From positions 310,001 to 374,000 of the forward strand of contig CAVVEG010000017.1 in the NCBI GenBank assembly GCA_963747255.1: 64,000 nucleotides of DNA, in the 5' to 3' direction. Below are positions 44,614-52,106 of this stretch, piece after piece. Position 1 is the first letter of the stretch. The number at the start of each line of letters is the position of its first letter. The DNA comes from CAIYRG01 sp963747255 (GTDB lineage Bacteria; Pseudomonadota; Alphaproteobacteria; Micropepsales; Micropepsaceae). The notes below the pieces were generated by a model. It saw only the letters and a program-made list of their open reading frames with translations. It did no database searches and was not told where the DNA came from. A program made the position numbers and the translations under genes.

Positions 44614-45132
44614 CTATTCGCGCCTGAGCGTCCCGCCCTGGCTGAAGGCAAAGGGTTTGCGGTTGTCGATCAGGCGCCGGTTGACGCCATACCAGCCGAT
44701 TTCGCCCGATAGCCGGCCATACTCGATCTTCGGGCAGCGATTCATGATTACGGTCAAACCTGCGGCTTCCGCGCGTTTGGCCGCGTCATCGTTCACGACC
44801 CCAAGCTGCATCCACAGCACTTTCAGTCCGAGGCGGTCCTTTTCCGCAATGGCTTCGTCCGTGATCGGACCGGCGGCTTCCGAATTTCGGAATATATCGA
44901 TCATATCGACGGGCGCAGGCAGTTCGGCTATTCGCCCATAGACCTTCTGTCCGAGAATATCCCTGCCCGTCTGACCGGGATTTACCGGAATGATGCGAAA
45001 GCCTTTGTCCAGCAGATATTTCATGGCGAAATAGGAGGGCCGCGCCGGATTGGGTGAGGCGCCAACCATCGCAATGGTCTTCACACTGCGCAAAATGCGC
45101 GCGATCAAGGCATCGGAGTACGGCTGAGCCAT
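44614..45132 (-). CDS. CoA-binding domain protein (YccU-like)
   Basis: A 172-residue single Rossmann CoA-binding domain protein: IAMVGASPNPARPSYFAMKY is the dinucleotide-type loop, and PVDMIDIFRNSEAAGPITDE follows. The ATG at 45132 shares one base with the stop of the upstream gene (TGATG), so it is coupled. Often found beside metY, which suggests an undefined link to acyl-CoA or methionine metabolism; function unproven. Confidence 0.87.
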   Translation of the reverse strand: MAQPYSDALIARILRSVKTIAMVGASPNPARPSYFAMKYLLDKGFRIIPVNPGQTGRDILGQKVYGRIAELPAPVDMIDIFRNSEAAGPITDEAIAEKDRLGLKVLWMQLGVVNDDAAKRAEAAGLTVIMNRCPKIEYGRLSGEIGWYGVNRRLIDNRKPFAFSQGGTLRRE

Positions 45133-45938
45133 CACGGTTTCGGCCAATCGGGTGGGCGTTTTTCGATAAAGGCGCAGATGCCTTCCACGGCTTCGGCGTG
45201 CAGCATGTTCTGCACCATCACTTCGCCAACATAATCATATGCGTTGGATAGGCCCAGTTCGAGCTGGTGCTGGAACGCGAGCTTTCCCGTCTTCAGCGTG
45301 GCCGCTGGCTTGCTGGCCACAATCTCCGCCAGCGAGCGTGTTTCCGATTCCAGGTCGGCTGCAGGCACAACGCGATTTATCAAGCCAATCCGCTGTGCTT
45401 CCGCCGCTGAAACAGGCTGGCCGGTGAGAAGCATCTCCATGGCGAATTTGCGCGGAACCGAGCGCGACAACGCAACCATCGGCGTGGAGCAAAACAGCCC
45501 GATATTGACGCCAGGGGTCGCAAAACGCGCGTTCTCGGATGCGAGTGCGAGGTCGCAACTTGCGACGAGTTGGCACCCGGCCGCAGTCGCCAGTCCCTGA
45601 ACCTGTGCGATAACGGGTTTGGGATGCCGCACGACGCTTTGCATCAGATGGCTGCATTGGCTGAATATCGCGCGGTAACGGCCAAGACCACGATCGTCAT
45701 CCGTGCGATAGCCGGTCATTTCCTTGAGATCGTGGCCCGCGCTGAAGACCGAGCCATTCGCAGAAAGGACAATCACTCGGGCGTTCGGGTCTTCGACAGC
45801 TTCATCAAGCGCCAGCTGCAGGGCGCGCATCATGCTTTCGGAGAGCGCATTGCGCGCTTCGGGTCGATTGAGCGCAATGCCGAAGATACCGGCATTGCGG
45901 GTGACAAGGACGGGCGATGTGGCAGGTTGCTGGTTCAC
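45132..45938 (-). CDS. Enoyl-CoA hydratase-like protein (ECHDC3 type)
   Basis: A 268-residue crotonase-fold protein. Oxyanion-hole regions are VFSAGHDLKEMTGYRTDDD and VQGLATAAGCQLVASCDLAL. The NIGLFCSTPMVALSRSVPRK segment is characteristic of the ECHDC3-like branch, in which hydratase activity is doubtful. The GTG at 45938 is preferred; an earlier in-frame start at 45977 lacks similarity. It heads the operon with the CoA-binding protein and metY and is divergent from rplM. Confidence 0.85.
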   Translation of the reverse strand: MNQQPATSPVLVTRNAGIFGIALNRPEARNALSESMMRALQLALDEAVEDPNARVIVLSANGSVFSAGHDLKEMTGYRTDDDRGLGRYRAIFSQCSHLMQSVVRHPKPVIAQVQGLATAAGCQLVASCDLALASENARFATPGVNIGLFCSTPMVALSRSVPRKFAMEMLLTGQPVSAAEAQRIGLINRVVPAADLESETRSLAEIVASKPAATLKTGKLAFQHQLELGLSNAYDYVGEVMVQNMLHAEAVEGICAFIEKRPPDWPKP

Positions 45939-46030
45939 GGGAGGTTTTCTCTTTTGGGCGCGCAAATGTGGTAACATACTACCGTTCGCTGAAATGCTCG
46001 GGATTCACGCACCCGTTTCGCGCAATTTCC

Positions 46031-46059
46031 TTGACCGCGAAACAATGCGCCGCTACATC
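46031..46059 (+). promoter_or_regulatory. Promoter of rplM-rpsI
   Basis: TTGACC at 46031-46036 and TACATC at 46054-46059 with exactly 17 bases between them, 52 bases ahead of the rplM ATG. A good housekeeping-type match. Confidence 0.55.
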
Positions 46060-46110
46060 GCGGCGCCGGGCCGGTTTCTCGGGCCTTCCAGGCATCACGG
46101 GAGTCGTATC

Positions 46111-46590
46111 ATGCAAACCTATTCGGCCAAAGCTTCCGAAATCCGGAAGAAATGGGTGCTGATCGATGCGGAAGGGTTGGTCGTGGGACGTCTCGCGGCC
46201 ATTGTCGCGATTCGGCTGCGCGGCAAGCACAAGGCGATGTACACGCCGCATCTCGATTGCGGCGACAACGTCATCGTGATCAATGCGGAAAAGGTTCTGC
46301 TGACCGGCAACAAGCGCACGGACAAGGTCTATCATTGGCACACCGGGTATATCGGTGGAATCAAGGAACGCCGTCCGGGAGATTTCCTCAGCGGCAAAGC
46401 TCCGGAACGGGTGGTGGAAAAAGCCGTGCAGCGCATGTTGCCGCGCGGGCCACTCGCCAAGCATCAATTTGCCAATCTGCGTGTTTACGCGGGCCCTGAT
46501 CATCCGCACGCGGCGCAGCAGCCCGAAGTGCTCGACATCGCTGCGCTCAGTCCAAAAAACACCAATTACCGCAAAACGAAGGCAGCCTGA
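46111..46590 (+). CDS. rplM: 50S ribosomal protein L13
   Basis: A 159-residue L13: MQTYSAKASEIRKKWVLIDA, GLVVGRLAAIVAIRLRGKHK, the GDNVIVINAEKV strand and MLPRGPLAKHQFANLRVYAG. The ATG at 46111 is the family start; the long open frame upstream belongs to the antisense of the hydratase gene. It is followed after 2 bases by rpsI, the universal L13-S9 pair. Confidence 0.97.
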   Translation: MQTYSAKASEIRKKWVLIDAEGLVVGRLAAIVAIRLRGKHKAMYTPHLDCGDNVIVINAEKVLLTGNKRTDKVYHWHTGYIGGIKERRPGDFLSGKAPERVVEKAVQRMLPRGPLAKHQFANLRVYAGPDHPHAAQQPEVLDIAALSPKNTNYRKTKAA

Positions 46591-46592
46591 CC

Positions 46593-47090
46593 ATGGCCGA
46601 AGGAGTCCGCGATTTCTCCGATCTGAAATCGACGCTGATCAAGGCGAAGCAACCCGAACAGGCGCAGCCTGCGCCTATGGAAGGCCGTCCGAAGCTGGAT
46701 CGCCAGGGCCGGGCCTATGCCACGGGAAAGCGCAAGAACGCTGTTGCCCGCGTGTGGCTGAAGCCGGGGCCCGGACGCATCCGGATCAACGACAAAGAAG
46801 AGAACACGTATTTTGCCCGCCCGGTGCTCCGGATGATACTGCGCCAACCATTGGTCGCTGCAGGGCGCGATGGACAGTATGATGTCATCTGCACGGTCAC
46901 GGGTGGCGGTCTTTCCGGTCAGGCGGGCGCAGTGCGCCACGGAATTTCGAAGGCGCTCATCGCTTTTGAGCCGAATCTGCGCCCCGTGCTGAAGCAGGGT
47001 GGCTTTCTCACCCGCGATCCACGCGTGGTGGAGCGGAAAAAATATGGCCGACCAAAGGCACGCCGCAGCTTCCAGTTCTCGAAGCGCTAG
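46593..47090 (+). CDS. rpsI: 30S ribosomal protein S9
   Basis: A 165-residue S9. After an N-terminal extension typical of Alphaproteobacteria, the core runs YATGKRKNAVARVWLKPGPG, VTGGGLSGQAGAVRHGISKA and ends with the basic KKYGRPKARRSFQFSKR whose last residues reach the ribosomal P site. Coupled to rplM. Confidence 0.97.
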   Translation: MAEGVRDFSDLKSTLIKAKQPEQAQPAPMEGRPKLDRQGRAYATGKRKNAVARVWLKPGPGRIRINDKEENTYFARPVLRMILRQPLVAAGRDGQYDVICTVTGGGLSGQAGAVRHGISKALIAFEPNLRPVLKQGGFLTRDPRVVERKKYGRPKARRSFQFSKR

Positions 47091-47116
47091 GCATTTCCGC
47101 CAGACCGTGAAGTCGA

Positions 47117-47683
47117 TCAGCGGGGCGGCGCAAGCCTGCCGCCTTCAGCGATGGTCTTCATGTTCTGCAGCGCCTGCGTGAATTGCGCGCGCCGTTGTTC
47201 CTTATCCGCCGCGCGCGCCGCATCGTCCGGCAGCATAGAGTTGTCGAAAAACAACGAGTAGACGAGCCTGGAACTGGCAGGTGTTAATGGCCGCGCTTCC
47301 AGCGTTCCGTGATACAGGTTGTAGGGAACGCCTTCCTTAGGGGTTTGCGCATAGGTGTAGGAGAGCTCTGTTCGGCCCACCAGCACTTCGCCGCCGCCTA
47401 CGGAGCGGACCGCGCCCAACTCGCCATCCTTGCCCGATACGATCTTGCAGCCCGCGGGGACCTGGAGCCATTCGCCGACATCACAGTACTTTCCAATCCG
47501 CTTCCACACTTCCTCGGCGGGCCGATTGACCGTGATTTCCATCTCGACAGACGTGTAGGTGGGCGATGCGACTACGACCGAACCTCTCGCCACCGTTGAC
47601 TGTGCGACCGCCGAACCGCCCGGACCCGTCATGGCGAGCGCCAGCAAGCAAGCCATGATGATCTTCGCGAACCGACCAGGCAT
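47117..47683 (-). CDS. Exported SRPBCC (START-like) protein
   Basis: A 188-residue protein. GGGAGG lies 7 bases before the ATG at 47683. The signal peptide is MPGRFAKIIMACLLALAMTG to about AVAQ. The mature domain has the polyketide-cyclase/START pattern: VEMEITVNRPAEEVWKRIGK, CDVGEWLQVPAGCKIVSGKD, GAVRSVGGGEVLVGRTELSY. Such domains bind hydrophobic ligands; an exported version suggests a periplasmic lipid or aromatic ligand. It ends 26 bases from the convergent rpsI. Confidence 0.82.
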   Translation of the reverse strand: MPGRFAKIIMACLLALAMTGPGGSAVAQSTVARGSVVVASPTYTSVEMEITVNRPAEEVWKRIGKYCDVGEWLQVPAGCKIVSGKDGELGAVRSVGGGEVLVGRTELSYTYAQTPKEGVPYNLYHGTLEARPLTPASSRLVYSLFFDNSMLPDDAARAADKEQRRAQFTQALQNMKTIAEGGRLAPPR

Positions 47684-47816
47684 CCATACCTCCCGCAGTG
47701 TACCCCGCCCGGCGACGATAGCATTTCCCCTGGACACCTTCACCCTGCCTGAAAGCAAAGCGGATCACGACGGCTGTGCGCCATGATACAATGAAATTCA
47801 CGAATTGGGTGGACAG

Positions 47817-48683
47817 ATGAGGTCACCGATTTCGTCTTTAGCTTTGATCAGCTCGCACCAGAAACCAAAAACGGATTCAGCGATGATTGCCGGAATGGTC
47901 ATGGGCGCCGCGACCCTCACGGCATTCGCGCTGTTGTTTGCCAGGAGCCGGCGTAACACTCTCTATCGTCAACTTGCAGCCCGTCTCGTGACGCTTGTGG
48001 AGGCACGAAGCTTCGATTTCGGAGCTGCACCGGATGGCAAGCTGCCGGATTTCACGGAGCGTCTTGCCGTCGTATCGAACTTTCTGCCCGCACGGGCTTT
48101 TTCAGCCCTGAGCGCGGAGGCGGAGCAGCTTGCGAAAGCCGAGCGCAATTTCGTGCCGGCGCACAAGAAGGGCGGCACAATCGCTTACGAAACTCTGATT
48201 GCGGACGCCCCTGCGATTGTTTCGCTCTATCATTCTCCCGATCTGATCGGGTTCATCTCACGGCTGGTTGGCGTGCCAATTCAGCCGACGCCGATCAACG
48301 ACCAGAGTTCCCTCTCGTTGCTCGTCTATGACCGGCCCGGGGATCATATCGGCTGGCACTTCGACCACAATTTCTACCGCGGTCGACACTTTACGGTTCT
48401 CATCGCAATTCAGAACGAGGGGCGCGCTGCCGCAGGCATGAGCCATGCCGTCCTGAGCGCCAGGGCGGGCGGGAACGAATTTGGAATCAGCACGCCGCCG
48501 AACACGATGGTCGTCTTCGAGGGCGCACGACTGTTGCACAAAGTGACGGCAATTCTCGCAGGGGAGAAACGTCTGGTTCTCAGCATGACCTATTGCGAGG
48601 ACCCGAGATCTCTGTGGTGGCAGGGCGTCGTGCGCCGGATCAAGGACACAGCTTTTTTTGGTGTCCGGGCTCTCTGGACCTGA
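47817..48683 (+). CDS. Membrane-anchored 2-oxoglutarate/Fe(II) oxygenase-like protein
   Basis: A 288-residue protein with one hydrophobic segment at about residues 23-43 (MIAGMVMGAATLTAFALLF), then a double-stranded beta-helix domain. The iron-binding triad is readable as His181-x-Asp183 (GWHFDHNFYRG) and His241 (RLLHKVTAI); Arg252 (EKRLVLSMTYC) is placed to hold 2-oxoglutarate. Such folds hydroxylate proteins, lipids or small molecules. The start at 47817 is uncertain, as MIAGMV at 47883 could also serve. No partner gene points to a substrate. Confidence 0.72.
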   Translation: MRSPISSLALISSHQKPKTDSAMIAGMVMGAATLTAFALLFARSRRNTLYRQLAARLVTLVEARSFDFGAAPDGKLPDFTERLAVVSNFLPARAFSALSAEAEQLAKAERNFVPAHKKGGTIAYETLIADAPAIVSLYHSPDLIGFISRLVGVPIQPTPINDQSSLSLLVYDRPGDHIGWHFDHNFYRGRHFTVLIAIQNEGRAAAGMSHAVLSARAGGNEFGISTPPNTMVVFEGARLLHKVTAILAGEKRLVLSMTYCEDPRSLWWQGVVRRIKDTAFFGVRALWT

Positions 48684-48707
48684 TTGGGTCTGAAGAATAC
48701 AGGACGT

Positions 48708-49157
48708 CTATTTCCCTCCCACCACCGCTGTTCCCTGAATTTCGATCAAAAGGCCCGGCTGCGCGAGACCGGTGACCGTGATGAGCGCGCTCGCAGGGTA
48801 GCAGGTCCTGAACGCCTGCTTTCTCAACTCGATGAAGCGGTCGCCCAGCCGCGCATCGGTAATGAAGACGGTCATTGTAACCATGTCGGCAAGGCCGCTC
48901 CCGCCTTGGGCTTTGATGATTTTGTCGAGATCGGCGAAAATCCCGCGCACCTGCTGGTCAAAGTTCGATTTGGGATCGCCTGTATCACCGGCGAGCCAGA
49001 GAGTCTTGCCGCCCTCCGTGGTGACGATGCGGGAAAAAGCGCGGGATTGGGCGCGTTCGTCCGGCGCGTAGCACTGCTTCGCCTCCGCCGGCATTGTGCA
49101 GGCAAAAACGAGGCCAGCCACAACAGCGCCCGCGATGTTCGTTCCTGGAATGGTCAA
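48708..49157 (-). CDS. Exported RidA-like protein lacking the catalytic arginine
   Basis: A 149-residue Rid/YjgF fold protein with a signal peptide (MTIPGTNIAGAVVAGLVFAC to about EAK). The core has LWLAGDTGDPKSNFDQQVRG, FADLDKIIKAQGGSGLADMV, TMTVFITDARLGDRFIELRK and the C-terminal LIEIQGTAVV. In imine deaminases the segment YPARS provides the catalytic arginine; here it is CYPASAL, with Ser in its place. It is therefore probably not a classical 2-iminobutanoate deaminase. Two cysteines (KQCYAP, RTCYPA) may form a disulphide, fitting export. Confidence 0.8.
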   Translation of the reverse strand: MTIPGTNIAGAVVAGLVFACTMPAEAKQCYAPDERAQSRAFSRIVTTEGGKTLWLAGDTGDPKSNFDQQVRGIFADLDKIIKAQGGSGLADMVTMTVFITDARLGDRFIELRKQAFRTCYPASALITVTGLAQPGLLIEIQGTAVVGGK

Positions 49158-49250
49158 GGTTACCTCCGCTGCGGAACCTCCGGAGTATAGCAGCCCGCCG
49201 GCTCACCACCTTGTCTGAAAAAAGCGAATGGGGAGTGAAATCGGTTTCCA

Positions 49251-49775
49251 TTATGGCACTGGCACGGTCAACAACACGCGTTCCAATATGATGTCGCGAT
49301 CACGTCTTGCCCATGCGCTTTCGCCAAGGTTTATTGCCGGTATTTGGCGCTCTTCTGCGATCTGCAACACTGTTGCGGTGCCGCCGGAGACCAGTCCGCC
49401 TTCGGTCCAGGCGATCACGAGATCGGAGGGATCATCCAGCGATGGTCCGAGGATCTGGCACACATTGCGTGTCCGGAGTTTTTGCACTCCCGGATTTCGC
49501 CGGTTCAGGCCGGGATGGAATTGCCGTGCGATCGCCAGCGCTTCGTTGGGCGCCGTGAACAGTGGTGAATCGGAATCGTTAAATCTCCGCCAGGGGAGGT
49601 AGATTTCCTTCCTGCCTCCGGCCAGATCGCATCCTGTTTCAAACGCCATATCGGCGCCCGGCGAGCCACCGGAGCGCAACAACCAGTCACGCTCCGCAAG
49701 CTCCCGCCCGAGGAAGGTCATGATTTCCATGACCGGCTCTGGCGTCTGCCGGGATCCGACCCCGGTGTAAATCAA
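49251..49775 (-). CDS. SLOG/DprA-like Rossmann protein
   Basis: A 174-residue protein with the start IYTGVGSRQTPEPVMEIMTF and LLRSGGSPGADMAFETGCDL, the nucleotide-ligand loops of the SLOG (SMF/DprA-LOG) superfamily; EIYLPWRRFNDSDSPLF, then DLVIAWTEGGLVSGGTATVL complete the pattern. Similar stand-alone proteins are frequent in phages and defence-related loci, where they may sense nucleotides. Here it lies 18 bases downstream of the exported cupin gene on the same strand, with no phage genes in the window. Role unknown. Confidence 0.75.
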   Translation of the reverse strand: MIYTGVGSRQTPEPVMEIMTFLGRELAERDWLLRSGGSPGADMAFETGCDLAGGRKEIYLPWRRFNDSDSPLFTAPNEALAIARQFHPGLNRRNPGVQKLRTRNVCQILGPSLDDPSDLVIAWTEGGLVSGGTATVLQIAEERQIPAINLGESAWARRDRDIILERVLLTVPVP

Positions 49776-49793
49776 ACCCGAACGGCGCGCCGT

Positions 49794-50291
49794 CTAAGGC
49801 CAATTTCCTGCCGGCCGCGGCATGTGGATAGTCATGAGTACGATCGGTGCGCCGCCGGTGGGGTTCACCTGATGGGGTGTGTTTTGTGGAATGATGATCA
49901 CATCACCCCTGGAGACATCGTGCGCTGTGCCACCATCGATGGACGTTCCGCCGAGATTGGCTGCGTTGTTGCGTTTTTCTCCGACAAGTTTGCCGCCGGT
50001 GGTGATGACGCCGGTGCCTTCGAGCACATACATCATCTCGGCGTCCTTTTCGTGCAGGGCCGCAGGCGCCAACGCAGTCCGGTATTCGAGCTGAGCCTTG
50101 TACGGCGGCAGCGACAGAATCGGTTCGATCGTGTTCGGAGCATTACCCTTGCGGTCCTTCATTGCCTTGGCAATCAGCGCGGTAATCTCGCTCGATGTCG
50201 TAAAGGTCTTCTCCGGGGGCGCGTTTTGAGCGAAAGCCATCGGCGCCGCCAGGGTGGCGATACAGGTCAATGCAAGTAATTTTGCACGCAT
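49794..50291 (-). CDS. Exported cupin-domain protein
   Basis: A 165-residue protein with GGGAGG ahead of the ATG at 50291 and signal peptide MRAKLLALTCIATLAAPMAF. The cupin barrel has the metal motifs ALHEKDAEMMYVLEGTGVIT (H, E) and DVIIIPQNTPHQVNPTGGAP (H). A metal-dependent sugar or aromatic-acid modifying role is possible. It follows the tandem paralog pair by 51 bases in the same direction. Confidence 0.82.
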   Translation of the reverse strand: MRAKLLALTCIATLAAPMAFAQNAPPEKTFTTSSEITALIAKAMKDRKGNAPNTIEPILSLPPYKAQLEYRTALAPAALHEKDAEMMYVLEGTGVITTGGKLVGEKRNNAANLGGTSIDGGTAHDVSRGDVIIIPQNTPHQVNPTGGAPIVLMTIHMPRPAGNWP

Positions 50292-50342
50292 CAAATCCTC
50301 CCTTGTGAATGTGAACCAATGTAGCACGAGATTTGCACCGCT

Positions 50343-51188
50343 TCAGAAATCGGAAATTTTCGCCTCAGGGATCGGGTGCTGCGGATTATAGAACGGACTG
50401 CCGCGATTATCGGCGCACGGTGCTTCGAGCAACGCGCCCTGATTGGAACGGCGGTAGATCTGCATGCCGGACCAGGGGGTGTTGAATGCACCCGGATCAT
50501 CAACCGTGAAACGGACCTGCAGGGTCTTCCCTCCATCCATCAAACGGAATTTTTCGGTGACATGCAGCTGTGTCGTGTGTGGAGTGCGATAATCGTCGAT
50601 AAAGGTCTTGTCATTCATGCCGATGGTATCGACGACGAGCGTATCTCCACCTTCGTAGTGCCCAACGGATTCCCCGTACCAGGACAGCTTCGGATCGGCC
50701 GAGTGCGGGACGTTCAGGTACACGTGCCGAACTTGCGCGTCCGCCTGGTTGAGCAACAGGACTTCCTTTCCCGTTTGGGCGAAGTAAAGCGGCTCAAGCC
50801 GGCCATAGATGAGATAGCCCGGCACGCCGCCGGGAACGCAACTCGTCCTTGCACGGAACGGCTGTAAGCCGGCGAGAACTTCATCGTTCGCCTTCTTCAT
50901 CTGCGCCGCCGCCCAGGGTTTCAGAATGGGGTTGCTGATGTCCGCTACGCGATAGGTTACCTGTAGTCCCTTGTCATTGTTTGGCTGGTAGGGATGGGCC
51001 CGATCGAAGGTGATCGGGCCGGCACCGGCCTGCGGTGCAATAAAGTCGTCACCGATCTTTACCCACGACAAGTTGGGACCACTGAAATCCGGAATGGCCG
51101 TGATTTGCGCCTGTGACGCGCCCGACAGCAGCACCAATCCGGCAATTGCGGCCAGTTGTACCGGCTTGAGCCTTCTTTCCTTTATCAT
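50343..51188 (-). CDS. Exported protein of unknown function, paralog B of a tandem pair
   Basis: A 281-residue exported protein (signal peptide to about SQAQ). I know of no named function for the family. It shares almost its whole length with the upstream gene: GPITFDRAHPYQPNNDKG, NPILKPWAAAQMKKAN, GGVPGYLIYGRLEPLYFAQT, the most conserved GESVGHYEGGDTLVVDTIGM and YRTPHTTQLHVTEKFRL. The all-beta pattern with conserved His/Glu/Asp suggests an enzyme or binding protein acting in the periplasm. Three bases separate it from paralog A. Confidence 0.75.
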   Translation of the reverse strand: MIKERRLKPVQLAAIAGLVLLSGASQAQITAIPDFSGPNLSWVKIGDDFIAPQAGAGPITFDRAHPYQPNNDKGLQVTYRVADISNPILKPWAAAQMKKANDEVLAGLQPFRARTSCVPGGVPGYLIYGRLEPLYFAQTGKEVLLLNQADAQVRHVYLNVPHSADPKLSWYGESVGHYEGGDTLVVDTIGMNDKTFIDDYRTPHTTQLHVTEKFRLMDGGKTLQVRFTVDDPGAFNTPWSGMQIYRRSNQGALLEAPCADNRGSPFYNPQHPIPEAKISDF

Positions 51189-51191
51189 CGC

Positions 51192-52043
51192 TTAGAAATC
51201 CGCTTTGTCGGCTTTGGGAATTGCGGAGACGGCCGCATCGAAGATCACCTCGTTATTCTCGGCGCAGACCGCTTCCTCGAACGGTTCGGGCGGATTTCGA
51301 TGATAGGTCTGTCTTGCAGTCCATGGCATGTTGAATGTGCCGGGATCCTCGACACGGATCTGCACCTGCACGGTCTTGCCGTCGTCACTCAACCGGTAGC
51401 GTTCGATGACATGCAATTGCGTCGTGTGCGGAGTGCGGTAATTGTCGATATAGGTATCGGCGGATAATCCGACCGTGTCGATAACGAGCGTATCGCCGCC
51501 TTCGTAATGGCCGACGGATTCCCCATAGGGGCTCACTTTGGGATGGGCTGAGTGCGGCACGTTCAACGCGACCCGCCGGACTTCCGGGCCACCTTCATTG
51601 ATCAACAGAATTTCTTTCGGGCTCTGGACAAAATAGAGCGGGTTGACCCGCCCCATGACAAGGAAACCTGGTACTCCACCGGGCCGGCAACTCGCGCGCG
51701 CCTCATAGGCTTCCTTGCCCGCAGTCGCTCTCGCATTGGCCTGCCGCATCTGCTCGACCGCCCATGGTTTCAGGATGGGATTGGTCAAATCCGCGATTCG
51801 GACGGTGACCTGCGTTCCACGGTCATTGTTGGGGATATAGGGATGCTCTTTTTCGAAGCTGACAGGCCCCGGTCCTGACTCGGGACGTTGAAAATCGTCG
51901 GCCGCCTTTGACCAGCCGAAGCTGGCCGACGCGAATTGCGGAACGGCACCGTGCTTTTCAGCGGGTGCCGCGTGGAGGGGCAGAACGGCAGCCGAAACCA
52001 GCATGAGAGCAGCGGGGATCATTGGGCGGCAACACTGGGCCAT
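51192..52043 (-). CDS. Exported protein of unknown function, paralog A of a tandem pair
   Basis: A 283-residue exported protein (signal peptide near the start, to about LHAAPA). Same family as the next gene downstream: VSFEKEHPYIPNNDRG, NPILKPWAVEQMRQAN, GGVPGFLVMGRVNPLYFVQS, GESVGHYEGGDTLVIDTVGL, YRTPHTTQLHVIERYRL. Two conserved cysteines (ARASCRPGG and EAVCAENN) could form a disulphide in both paralogs. The pair arose by tandem duplication, and their divergence suggests different ligands. An MFS exporter gene lies just upstream. Confidence 0.75.
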   Translation of the reverse strand: MAQCCRPMIPAALMLVSAAVLPLHAAPAEKHGAVPQFASASFGWSKAADDFQRPESGPGPVSFEKEHPYIPNNDRGTQVTVRIADLTNPILKPWAVEQMRQANARATAGKEAYEARASCRPGGVPGFLVMGRVNPLYFVQSPKEILLINEGGPEVRRVALNVPHSAHPKVSPYGESVGHYEGGDTLVIDTVGLSADTYIDNYRTPHTTQLHVIERYRLSDDGKTVQVQIRVEDPGTFNMPWTARQTYHRNPPEPFEEAVCAENNEVIFDAAVSAIPKADKADF

Positions 52044-52106
52044 TGAAGCTTTCCTGTTCGAGGAATTTCGAACCTAGCCCGAAGCCGGGTCCGGCTTCCA
52101 GAGGCA

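Noticed and set aside
44604..44640. SAM riboswitch ahead of metY
   Set aside because: Only 9 bases separate metY from the upstream coding sequence, and no riboswitch core was seen at the operon head either.
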